From Colletotrichum lupini (taxonomy: Eukaryota > Ascomycota > Sordariomycetes > Glomerellales > Glomerellaceae): DNA of 64,000 nucleotides. The stretch lies in assembly GCF_023278565.1 (NCBI RefSeq), contig NC_064682.1, positions 2,356,001 through 2,420,000 of the forward strand, written 5' to 3'. Position 1 is the stretch's first letter, and every line of letters begins with the position of its first letter. Shown piece by piece: positions 33,150 to 44,700 of this stretch. Below the pieces are notes generated by a model. That model saw only the letters and a list, made by a program, of their open reading frames with translations, did not search any database and was not told the DNA's origin. A program made the position numbers and the translations under genes.

Positions 33150-36100
33150 CTAATTAGTAATTAAATTCTATTATTATAGATCGGTAAGGTATCTTATTAC
33201 GTAGAAGAGATAACCTCTTAATACCGTACGGAATAGGAGATTCGTACTAATTAACCTTATAAAAATAGACGAAAAAGGAGGCGATTCTCGAATACCGTAC
33301 GGAATTAAGTAATCGTAGCCCTTTACTATTTACGAGAGGTCGACGTCTATTACGTTAAACTACGTTAATTAATAGAACTGCTTAAGTAACTAGCCTTTTA
33401 CCGTCGCCCCGAGTAGCTTTTTTACTAAACAACTTTTCTATAGCCGGCCTGCGATTAGAAATTAACTAGTTAAATTAGTAAAAAGAAATACCTACGTAAC
33501 GACTACCTACTTAATTAATTAGCATAACGAACGAGCTTAATAATATAATATAAAAGAGCACCGCGCGATCGAAAAAGGGGATCTCTAAACGTAAATATTC
33601 TTACTTAGTAGCGAAAGTAACTTTATAGGAGTTATTAAGCTAAGAGATTTATAGTATATAAAAAAGTCTATTACTACGAGGATCTTATAAGTACGACCTT
33701 AAGCCCGCGATCTAAATAACCTCTTCGTAGCTCCCTTAACTACCCCCCGGGTATTACTTAGGAATATAATATAAAGGACGGTTTAATAAGAAAAGAGGGG
33801 ATTTAGAGGTCCTAATAGTATCGAGTTAAGAGTATTACGGATCTTAAATATTAACCTAGGAAGAAGGCGGCTACCCTAAAGTAGTCCTACGACCTCCCGC
33901 TAGAGTTATTATTAGCCTAAGAAAAGGCTAAAAAGACGAGGATCTAAGGGAAAAAAAAAAGAATCCTTTAGAAAGCCGCTAAAGGGCTTCTTTTTTATAT
34001 TAGCTCTTAGCGCGAGATTACTAATTTTAAGAAATTAACTAAGGAAGCTATTTAGAGATTATAGAGAGCACGAGGCTTAGGAGGCTAGAAGTATACGGGA
34101 TAGCGATAACTAGTAAAGATCCCGGGATAATTACTATATCTTTTTACGGTAATATAAACGTCTACCGCTACTATTATTAAAAAGAACTACTAAAACCTAC
34201 CCTTTTATACTAAACGAAAAGAAGGATCCTAGTAAGTATAATAGTTAGCGATTTAGAAGGGTAATAATAATCGCTAAAAATAGTAAAAACGAGAGTAGTA
34301 GTAAAATAGCGAGAAAAAGCGGGAATTTCTTAAACTTTAATAAATTCGTTAAGTAGTAAAAGTACGGATTTATTACGACTAGCGCGCAGATTAAATATAT
34401 CCCTATTAAGATTAAATACGCTAGCGACTACTAATATAGGTATAAGCTAGAGCACGACCCTTAGTGAGTTAGGGTAAAGAAGAAGAGGACGAAACCCGAT
34501 CCTAGATAGAATCCCAATCCTTTATAAATAAGTAAATATTAACCCGGACTATTAGGGGACGTAAATATATAGAATCGTAGATTAGCTTAACGGTAAGTAA
34601 ATTAACGCGGTATTAATCTATTTAACTAAGATTTATAAAAAAAAGGGGCTATAAGGGTAACCCCTATTTTACGAGATCGCAAACGACCTTAGCTACTAGC
34701 TAGACGAATAGTTCGCGAGCATAAGCCTAGGAATCGTAAAAGTAGTTAATAGATTCCTCTACGGGCGAGGGGTATTACTAGCGTAATTATAATCGTAAGA
34801 GCTATATAAAATACTAATAACGATAATTATAAAAGAGGAATTCGTATTATAGAACTAAGCACAGGTTGACAGAGCGTATAATCGTTTTAACGAATTTAAA
34901 AAAAGGGTAAACGACCTAGATTTCCTCCCTATAATTACTAATAGAAATCTATCGTTATAAAAGGATATACCGGGGTAAAATATAGTACTAGAAGTACGAT
35001 AATTAATAATTCCGCCTATTTCGATCTATAACTCGTTACCGCTACTAATACGAAATTTAGTACCGATCGGCTAATAAGAAAGGAGGTAGACGACCCGAAG
35101 TTACTAATAGTACGTAGCGACGCAGGGATCGTATATAAATATTAAAAATCTAGTAACAAATACGAGGCAATTTATAGACCTTAAAAAGATCTTCTTAAAA
35201 GAGAAATTATACTCTAGGGGGAAGTATAAGGTCTTATAAGAAACCCTAACGATATTTTACGATTACTACGAAAAAGTTAGAATTAGGGAATACTAGTACT
35301 ATTTGGTAATTAATATCGTACTCATAAGCAAAGCCTCTAATTACTACTACGAAGCGGTATATAATCTCGATCGAAACGACTTTTTTAGCATAATTAACGT
35401 AATCCGAAGCCGCTTCGAGACTTACGATAGGAACCTAGAGCTCCTATCTAAGCTACGAGCGATTTCTTTTGTATTTATAGCTAGGATAATAGAGGGTAAA
35501 TCGTAAATAAAGATCCTTAAAAAGCTTATCGATCGAATTAATAAGCTAATAAAAACTTAGCTAAAGGAGGGGATAAACGAGCGGAAAGTTAAATATCTTT
35601 ATACCGTAGTCTAGCATATACTAAAAGTAAAAATAATACTATACTAAGTACCTAAAGACTATGAGACGCTCTATTCGAGGCTAAGATCTAGTTTTAATAT
35701 TAAAATAAGAATACTGTACTAAACCTATTTCTAAGTATACGACGGCCCTTATTAATAATATTAGGTCGATCGAACGTATAATAAGAAAAAAAAAGAGGCT
35801 AAATACGGTAATCGCTAATAAAGAGGCCTAGATTCGTCGAATAGGTAGAGATTTAACTTACGGGCAGGGTAATAGAAGAAGTAATACTATATTTATAAAA
35901 AGGATAGATATTAGTTAAGTAACTATTTTAAAGAGGAGCGTACTAAATCGTACGAATAGTATAAAAAGTCGAGGGTAGTAGACGGCAAAACTAGCCCTCG
36001 TTAGTTTAACTAATTCTTTATTATATATAAGGGTAGATCTGGGGGCACGGAACTTAGTAATAGTAGCTAAAATAGCGGCCTAAAGTATATACCCCCTATA

Positions 36101-39100
36101 AAAGATTCGGAAAATAAGGAAGATCTTACTCCCTATACTAACGAATTAGATTACGACAAAATCGACGATATTAACTACTCTTTTTTCGCCCCGTTAGCCT
36201 CTAGAGGATATATAAGGCTAAACGAATAGAGGGTAGTAGAAGCTCTTAATAAATAGGCTTTTATCTACGGATAATAAGGGAAGGTCCCTTAGATAACGGA
36301 TATAGAGGCGGCCGAAAGGGCGAATCTAATAGGGCTAAAGCCTATTTTCTTAATGATTAAGGAAAAGACGCTATCTCTCTCGATATTTAGAGAAAAGGAA
36401 TATAGTACTAAGCAAATCTAGGGGTAGTTAAAAGGGTCCTTTTTATACTACCTAGATCCCTTAAATACTAAGCTTGTATAGGTATTTTACGCGAGCGAAA
36501 AGTACGGCTTAGACAATTTCTATAGGATTATCCTAAATACTAGAGTATCGTAATAGTTAACCAAAAGAAAAGGGTAATTCTAGGCGCTATAAAAGATCGT
36601 ATTAGTAACGCTTAATACGTTAATAATAAGTATTACGAGGATTAGTTTCGGCCTAGGTAAGGAAATCGTCGCCCTAAGTATAATAAAAGTAAAAATATAC
36701 TTCGGAACGATAACTTTCTATATTTTACCCGTTAATACCCTATTTCTCCTATATCTAAAAGACATAGATCGACTAGGTATTATATTCGATAATATAAGGA
36801 ATAGAATCTCTAGTAATAAGCATTTCGAGATAGTCGAACGACGATAGGGGCATGCGTTTATAAAGCTTACTAACGATACGAAGTCGATTAATTACTTAAC
36901 GGAAAGTGAGCTTAGAAAACTATACTAGAGATTCGGGTACCCGTTAGTTACGAGGCTATATAACCTCTTAAAGTAATTAGGTAATAATAATATCGAAATA
37001 GGGGCGCTAGAGTAGTTAACGAAAGTATATTATTAATACTAAATAAATGCGCAGAGCCTACGTAGATTTAAGTTTAAATTGCGTAATAAGCTTAACTTTA
37101 ACTAGGAAATCGTCGTCGATATCTTCTACTTAAATAGTCGGCTAGTACTATATATAATCGACGTAGCTATATCTTTCTAAGTAGGGCAATTCCTCCGGGA
37201 TTTATAAGTAAAGATAGTGTGGGTAGCCCTATAATAAAGCTAGATCGATATATACTAAGGACCGCTAGACGGTATTAGAACCGACGCTAGTATTAGCTTT
37301 AAGTTAGTAAAATTTAGGGATAATACGACGGCTTACGGTATATAGCTAAAAGTCGTACCTATTAAAGCGTACTATAATATTAAAAAGGTAGAAAGGGCAT
37401 ATTAATAGTTAAAAAGGGCGTTTAGAATTATTAAAAAGGAAAATCCGGATTCTACTAACGACGAATACCTCTAGATAGTACTTAAATACTATAACGACAC
37501 TATGGGGCCTAACGGACTTATATTAACGCTATTAGTATTTAGAGCATATCTAAGAACGACCTTAGCTTTATTACCGTTACTAAGCGTAAGCTAACGAGCC
37601 CGAGTAGTTAAAAAAGTAATACGGGCACTGCGCGAGGTAAGTATAAGAAAGTAAGTTAACGAGGTAATTATTATATATAATAAGCCCGATATAGGGGATA
37701 ATTTAGATATACTACTAAATTCGGATATACGAGTATAGCGCGAAATTATTTAATAATAGGCTAGGCTATATAAGTTAATTTCCGTCGACGAGCGCTCTTA
37801 TATAGTCGCGAGAGATCGTAACTAGCCTCTCAAAGTATTAATTATAGTAGTCGGACCGTACTATATAGATCCTAACGAGGTAATTTCTAACCTATAAGAA
37901 AAAGAAGAGCTAGGGGAAACTATATAACCCGCGGTAGAAGTATAGGAAATTATCCTTAACGAAATCGTCGTAGTAGTACTAATAGACGACGAGGAAGAGG
38001 AAATTGCTAAAAGGGTACTAATACTACTAGCGAGACGTCGCAGAAGACTATAATAGTAAGCCCTAACGCGGCAATTAATTACTAGCGACGAGGTAATTAA
38101 TACCTTTTATATAGTAAAACAAAAAGCCGATTTCGAGCTAGCGGTTAAACTACGTAAAGAAGGCATAATTATAACTATTAAAAAGCCGTATAAAGGATTA
38201 GATCTTATCGAAGTAGACACTTTTCGTAATCGAGGGGTCTATCGATTTATCCTATACGACTTAGAAAAACATATAAACCTCCGCATATTTAAATTATAAA
38301 TAGTTCGTAAGATTAAAGGGAAAAGAACACCCTAGCCGTACGAGAAGTCTAGATACGTAATTTAAGGGTACGGTAACGTTAAAAAGGCGACGCTACTTAT
38401 ATAATCGCTTATTATATAGCGCTATAGCTAACGATTAATAATAGCACTAATAGCATCGCTACGGAAGAAGGGATACGAGATTTAGAGCTATAATATTACC
38501 TAGGTATATACTTAATCGGCTATAGGGCTTATAAAGAAAATCCTAGGCTATCTACCGAAGGAAATAGCTAGTAAGTACTTAGAAAGTACGATTATTAAAG
38601 TACTTAAGCCACTATATAGGCTCGCAGAATCGGGTACCTATTAGTAAGCTACTTACTACGATTTTTATATTAATTAACTATTAATAATTACCTCTATATA
38701 CGACCCGTACTTACTAATCGCGGAATACGAAGGCGACTAATTTAGGATTATTAAAATATAGACCGACGATATATTAGGCCTATCTAATATTAACTTTATA
38801 AAGAAAGAGGATAAGGAGCTTTAGAAAGCGGGCTTCGTAACGAAACTAAAAAAGGTCCTTATAATAAATACCCTCCTAATATTTAACAGCGGGATTTTTA
38901 TAATTAAAAGGGAAACCGTCGTTTTTTAATAAAAGGGGTAGGGCGAGAAAATTAACCTCGTCGATCCGAACGTAACTAATATTAAGAAGCGGTATAAAGC
39001 TAAGCTCGCGCGAGGGGTATATATTATAAGTATTTATTAGCCCGAGGTAACTTTTAATTATATTAAGGTAGCGTAGGCTATAAATCTAACTAAACGAGAC

Positions 39101-39825
39101 GTTAAGGTACTTAATAAGCGGCTTAAGTAGTAGTAAACGAATCTCGATCGAGGTCTCGTCTACTACCCGATCGACCTTATAACTAGTAAGCTCTACGTCT
39201 TTATTAATAAGTTATTTACGAATAATAACGACCTTACTTTATAATTAGGGTATATTATTATCCTAGCTAACGAGAGTATAAATAAGAGCGAATTTACTAT
39301 ATACGGTAATATAATTTACTACTTATTAACTAAAAATAAGCGGGTAATAAGAAGTATATTAGTATCGGAGGTCTACGGTATAGTTAACGGCGTTAACCTC
39401 TCCTATACGATTTTAATAACGCTAAAGAAAATTACTAATTAAATTAGCCTTTTACCTATTCTAACGATTATTTATACCGATTCCTACTTACTATACGAAT
39501 ACCTCGTTAAATTAGGAATAACGAAGGAAAAGAGGCTTATAATCGATATTATAGCCCTTAAGTAATCGTACGAAAGGCGCGAGATACTCGAGATCCGTTA
39601 GATTAATAATAAAAATAACCTCGTAGACGCTTTTATAAAAGTAGTACTAAATAAGGGATTAGAGTAATTCGTAAGTAGTGGAAAAGTTACTATACGAATA
39701 GAGGGATAGGTTATACGAAAAGAGTAAAAAAAAGGGGGAAAAGGAGACGACTTAGTAAACGGGCCCGAGGTCGAATTATACCTCTAACCGTAGCGGTTAA
39801 ATTAATAAAAAAAAGAGAAAGTTAG

Positions 39826-40029
39826 TATTAAATTAGAAGTCTAATTTAACCGCGGCATATAGCCGACTATATAGGGGCTAATTAGGGGCCCTATTTACGA
39901 TTATTATAGCTAGCCTAACCTATAGTTAGAACCTCCTTTTTATACTTATACGTAGATATTTATATAGTTTAATTAATCTCTTCGTTAACTACGGTTCGAA
40001 CTAACTACCCTATTATAGGGATACTAACA
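39826..40029 (+). repeat. 3' LTR of copia copy 1
   Basis: 204 bp, starting TATTAAATTAG (the RIP-altered TG start) and ending GGGATACTAACA, followed by the AAAAG duplication. Confidence 0.94.
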
Positions 40030-40034
40030 AAAAG

Positions 40035-40543
40035 ACACGAGAGATATCGCTCGAAGAATTAGTGCCCACCGGGCTTTCTTTTACTAGCTTGTCTAGGACT
40101 TTGCTTAGTTCGTTTCTAGTATCTATTAGTTACTGAACGCTGAATCTGGTCTTATTGCTAACAGTCGGATAATGCCCGGAGATATTAATATGGTTACCGT
40201 CGATTAAAAGCTCCTCGCTCCAGACCCCTTTAAGAAACCCCTAGTCCTCTACCGGGGGCGACGTTCCTACGCCAGGAACTAGGATGATTCTTTATTACGT
40301 TAGTATAAAAGGTGTAAGATATAGAAGAATTAGGACCTACCGGAGCTTCGCGTCTAGCTTAGCCGTTGTTCCGGCTTTGGGAACCACAGAAATCGCTATT
40401 AGAGGGCCCTGTTTTTATTTACGGTAGGTTGGTGACTCGGGGAAGAGCGTGTTACTTTCGGACGCCGCTAGGAATGCTTTTTCCGGGACTAAAATCAATT
40501 ATGGCTTATCGTTTCTTGCTCGGGAAACGTGTCGACCCCTCAT
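40035..40543 (-). pseudogene. 5' part of the second NLR (start and oxyanion half of the hydrolase), RIP-damaged
   Basis: On the minus strand an ATG at 40543 opens exon 1 (40543-40341), ending at a GTAGGT donor. An acceptor after ACTAACGTAATAAAG starts exon 2 at 40289, which reads IILVPGVGTSPPVED. This is the first strand and oxyanion turn of the alpha/beta hydrolase found at the N-terminus of some fungal NLRs. It continues with NISGHYPTVSNKTRFSV and LIDTRNELSKVLDKL. Four in-frame stops occur: two TAA in exon 1, then TAG and TAA in exon 2. Each is one C-to-T change (in CpA context on one strand) from CAA or TGG. The sequence then meets the AAAAG duplication and the retrotransposon. The remaining exons resume at 32915, so the insertion probably fell in an intron whose acceptor is at 32916-32917. 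Confidence 0.8.
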
Positions 40544-41232
40544 TTCTGTTGTGTTGCGTGAGCGATAGCCTTAGAAAATAGCCTATTAGACTGCCTTGTG
40601 GTTCATATATAGGTAGGTGTGCTTACGTTTGTACTCTTACCGTATACTGCATAATTAATAGCTTTTCCATTATATATACTACTAATACTCCGATCTTAAG
40701 ATAGATATTATTATTAAAGTAGCAGGCTGGGCCGTTTAAGACGGTTGGTGCGGCGCAGTTTATCCCAGTATATATCTATATAAGGTAGTATGTTATATTA
40801 GCAGGGACGTCTCGTTATACAAAAGCCGTAAGAAACCCGGGCGTGGTGTTCTATTAGCTCTGCATAGTTGCGATATTAGGTAAAGTGCTCGCCCCTATTA
40901 TTAGTAAACAAATAGAGCGATTGCCCGCTAGAGGATTTTAGGTAATCGAGGTAGCACCTTATGCTTCTGAATCGGCACACTAGGCTCCTATCTACTATAT
41001 CGGACAACTCCCCTACTAGCGACTCTAAGTCTTAGGATCTTCTTTACTTTACTTTAAAGTAGCATGAAGACCAGCAAGTATTAACAAGTAACAACCCACA
41101 ATTATGGCCTAGATTACGGAAATGGCCCATTATGGGCCTAGCAGCATACTGCGAATATCTCACGTATATCTCTTGTTAAAGAACTATTTAATGCCAAAAG
41201 GTAGGCTGTTCGGTAGACTGACCAAAGTTCAG
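40544..41232. other. partly RIP-mutated spacer between two divergent broken genes
   Basis: This block lies between the ATG of the second NLR and the recognised part of the MFS gene, and is trapped between two copia copies. It is AT-shifted with many TpA steps and stops, yet retains GC-rich words, consistent with partial RIP. It probably contains both promoters and an unrecognised first MFS exon. No intact gene is seen. Confidence 0.5.
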
Positions 41233-41525
41233 ATTCCTTGTCTCGATGATGCTAGTACCTAGCGTCCCGCAAGTCCTAGAGACCTTTTGGCTAGAAGGGA
41301 GTAGTAAGGCTCTGGGCTCTTTCTATGTTATAGTCTATATTCTTAGGTTTATCGTCGGACCCCTCATTTTGGCGCCGCTTACTGATTATTACGGGCGTGT
41401 TAGTATATATTGCCTATATATTATTGCTTATTTTAGTTAGACGGTGGCGTGCGCCCGTAGTAATAGCCTAGAAAGCCTGATCACTTTTCGTTTCCTAGTA
41501 GGCTGCTTCGGTAGCGCTCCTATAG
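41233..41525 (+). pseudogene. 5' part of an MFS transporter gene, interrupted by copia copy 2
   Basis: After a likely acceptor (ttcag, ending 41232) the frame reads LVPSVPQVLETFW, then GSFYVIVYILRFIVGPLI. The MFS loop motif APLTDYYGRV comes next, and it ends FRFLVGCFGSAP. One TAG replaces what is usually Trp after IIAYFS, a RIP-type change. It stops at the duplication TATAG (41521-41525), where the retrotransposon begins. The coding frame resumes after TATGG at 48380 as AIGRAVVADLYGPGER, completing the well-known GSAP...GRAVVADL segment between helices. The N-terminal exon was not identified. Confidence 0.85.
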
Positions 41526-41730
41526 TATCGGATTAGAAGTCTAATTCGACCGCGGCATATAGCCGACTGCTCAGGGGCCAATTAGGGGCCCTATTTACGA
41601 TTATTATAGCTAGCCTAACCTATAGTTAGAACCTCCTTTTTATACTTATTACGTAAATATTTATATAGTTTAATTAATCTCTTTATTAACTACGGTTCGA
41701 ACTAACTACCCTATAATAAGGATACTAATA
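41526..41730 (+). repeat. 5' LTR of copia copy 2
   Basis: 205 bp, from TATCGGATTAG to GATACTAATA, matching the LTR at 48171-48375. Confidence 0.93.
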
Positions 41731-44700
41731 CTAATTAGTAATTAAATTCTATTATTATAAATTAATAAAGTATCTCGCTACGTAAAAAAGACGACCTTTT
41801 AATACTACACGGGATAAGAGATTCGTACTAATTAACTTTATAAAAAAAAAAAAAAAAGAGGCGATTCTCGAATACCGTACGGAATTAAGTAATTATAGCC
41901 CTTTATTATTTACGAGAGGTCGACGTTTATTATATTAAACTACGTTAATTAACGGAACCGCTTAAGTAACTAGCCTTTTATTATCGCCCCGAGTAGCTTT
42001 TTTACTAAACGACTTTTCTGTAGCCGGCCCGTAATGAGAAATTAACTAAGTAATAAAAGGGATCGCTAGTAAGCGATAATTACTTAACTATAATTAAGCT
42101 ACGAAAAAGACTACTTAAAAGATATAAAATAGGGTACCGAGAGGCCGCAAAAGATAAGATCTTTAAAGTATTTAACCCTACTGCGTACGAGTAATAAATA
42201 AGTATCTTTAATAATTTCCTTAAAATATACGATTTTATAAAAAAGAGGGCTTAACTTCGTTAACCGTACTTAATAGCCTATACGGCTCTTAATAGCCTAT
42301 ATAGCTCCTCTACGAGCTACCCGGCGTCTACTTTTAACTATTCTTACGGAATACCGCCCTAAAAGAGGTAAGTTAAGGAAGGAAGCTATTTAGAGATTAT
42401 AAAGAGCACGAGGCTTAGGAAACTAGAAGTATATAAGATAGTAAAAATCGGTAACTAATAAAGATCCCGAGATTAATTACTATATCTTTTTACGGTAATA
42501 TAAACGTCTACCGCTATTATTATTAAAAAGAATTACTAAAACTTACCCTTTTTTACTAAATAAAAAGGAAGATCTTAGTAAATACGATAGCTAGCGATTT
42601 AAAAAGGTAATAATAATCGCTAAAAATAATAAAAACGAGAGTAGTAATAAGACGGCGAGAGGAAATAGGAATCTCTTAAACCCCGATAAATTTATTAAGT
42701 AGTAAAAGTACGGATTTATTACGACTAGTGCGCGAATTAAATATATCCTTATTAAAATTAAATATACTAGTAATTACTAATATAAGTATAAGTTAGAGTA
42801 CGACCCTTAGCGAGTTAAGGTAAAGAAAAAAAGGACGAAACCCGATCCTAAATAGAATCCTAATCCCTTATAAATAAGTAAATATTAACCTGGACTATTA
42901 GGGGACGTAAATATATAAAATTATAAATTAGCCTAACGGTAAGTAAATAGACGCGGTATTAATTTATTTAACTAAGGTTTATAAGAAAAAGGGGCTATAG
43001 GGGTAACCCCTATTTTACGAGATCGTAAACGACCTTAGTTACTAACTAGATAAATAGTTCGCGAGCGTAAGCCTAAGAATTGCGAAAGTAGTTAATAAAT
43101 CTTTTTATAAGCGAGGGGTATTATTAGCGCAATTATAATCGTAAGAGCTATATAAAATACTAATAGCGATAATTATAAAGGAGGAATTCGTACTATAGAA
43201 CTAAGTATAGGTTAATAGAGCATATAATCGCTTTAACGAATTTAAAAAAAGGGTAAACGACCTAAATTTCCTCCCTATAATAACTAACGGAAATCTATCG
43301 TTATAAAAGGATATACCGGGGCAAAATATAGTACTAAAAGTATAATAATCGATAATTCTATTTATTTCGATCTATAACTCGTTACTATTATTAATACGAA
43401 ATTCGGCGCCAATTAGCTAATAAAAAAGGAAGTAAACGACCCGAAGTTACTAATAGTACATAGCAACGCAGGGTTTATATATAAATACTAAAAATCTAAT
43501 AATAAATACGAAGTAATTTATAAACCTCAAAAAGATCTTCCTAAAAAAGAAATTATACTCTAGGGGGAAGTATAAGGTCTTATAAAAAACCCTAACGATA
43601 TTTTACGATTATTACGAAAAAGTTAGAATTAGGGAACACTAGTACTATTCGGTAATTAATATCGTACTCGTAAGTAAAGCCTTTAATTATTATTACGAAG
43701 CGGTATATAATCTCGATTAAAACGACTTTTTTAATATAATTAATATAATCTAAAGCTACTTTAAGATTTATAATAAAAACCTAGAGCTCCTATTTAAGCT
43801 ACGAGCGATTTTTTTATATTTATAACTAAGATAATAAAGGGTAAATTGCGAGTAGAGATCCTTAAAAAGCTTATTAATTAAATCGATAAGCTAGTAAAAA
43901 CCTAGCGAAATAAGAGAATAAACGAATAAAAAATCGGATATCTTTATATCGTAGTCTAGCGTATATTAAAAATAGAAATTACCCTATACTAAGTACCTAA
44001 AAACTACGAAACGCTCTACTCAAAGCTAAGATTTAGTTTTAATATTAAAGCGAAAATACTATACTAAACCTATTTCTAAGTATATAACGGCCCTTATTAA
44101 TAATATTAAGTCGATCGAACGTATAATAAGAAAAGAAAAGAGGCTAGATATAGTAATCGCTAGTAAGGAGGCTTAGATTCGTTAAATAAATAGAGATTTA
44201 ACTTACGAGTAGGGTAATAAAAGAGGTAATACTATATTTATAAAAAAAATAGATATTAGTTAAGTAACTATTTTAAAAAAGAGCGTACTAAATTATACGA
44301 ATAGTATAAAAAGTCGAGAGTAGTAAATAGCAAAACTAGCCCTCGTTAGTTTAACTAATTCCTCGTTATATATAAGAGTAGATCTAGGGGTATAGAACCT
44401 AGTAATAATAGCTAAAGTAGTAGCCTAAAGTATATACTCCCTATAAAAGATTCGGAAAATAAGGAAGATCTTACCCCCTATACTAACGAATTAAATTATA
44501 ACGAAATTAATGATATTAATTACTTTTTTTTTACCCCGTTAGCCTCTAGAGGATATATAAAGCTAAATAAATAAAGGGTAGTAAAAGCTCTTAATAAGTA
44601 GGCTTTTATTTATAAATAGTAAGAGAAGGTCCCTTAGATAACGAATATAGAGGCGGCCGAAAGGGCGAATTTAATAGGGCCAAAGCCTATTTTCTTAACG

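Larger units (their letters stand above)
32946..40029 (+). mobile_element. Ty1/copia LTR retrotransposon, RIP-mutated (copy 1)
   Basis: The element is 7084 bp with 204-bp LTRs at both ends and AAAAG target duplications (32941-32945, 40030-40034). A purine-rich tract (39806-39820) just before the 3' LTR fits a polypurine tract and fixes the + orientation. Domain order is that of copia. An integrase-like stretch is at about 36960-37640 (RFKFKLRN..., ending near GPNGLILTLLVF). Reverse transcriptase is at about 38430-38900 (KPLYRLAESGTY, YDPYLL, TDDILGL). RNase H is at about 39330-39700 (YTDSYLLYE, EKRLIIDIIAL). The frame is broken by many TAA/TAG, and CpA/TpG are scarce while TpA is abundant, the mark of RIP. 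No domain is intact. A 67-codon open stretch at 35303-35506 is only a surviving fragment of the gag/pol frame. Confidence 0.95.

Noticed and set aside
35303..35506. 67-codon open stretch inside copia copy 1 as a possible small gene
   Set aside because: It is a surviving piece of the element's own frame; its counterpart in copy 2 is broken.
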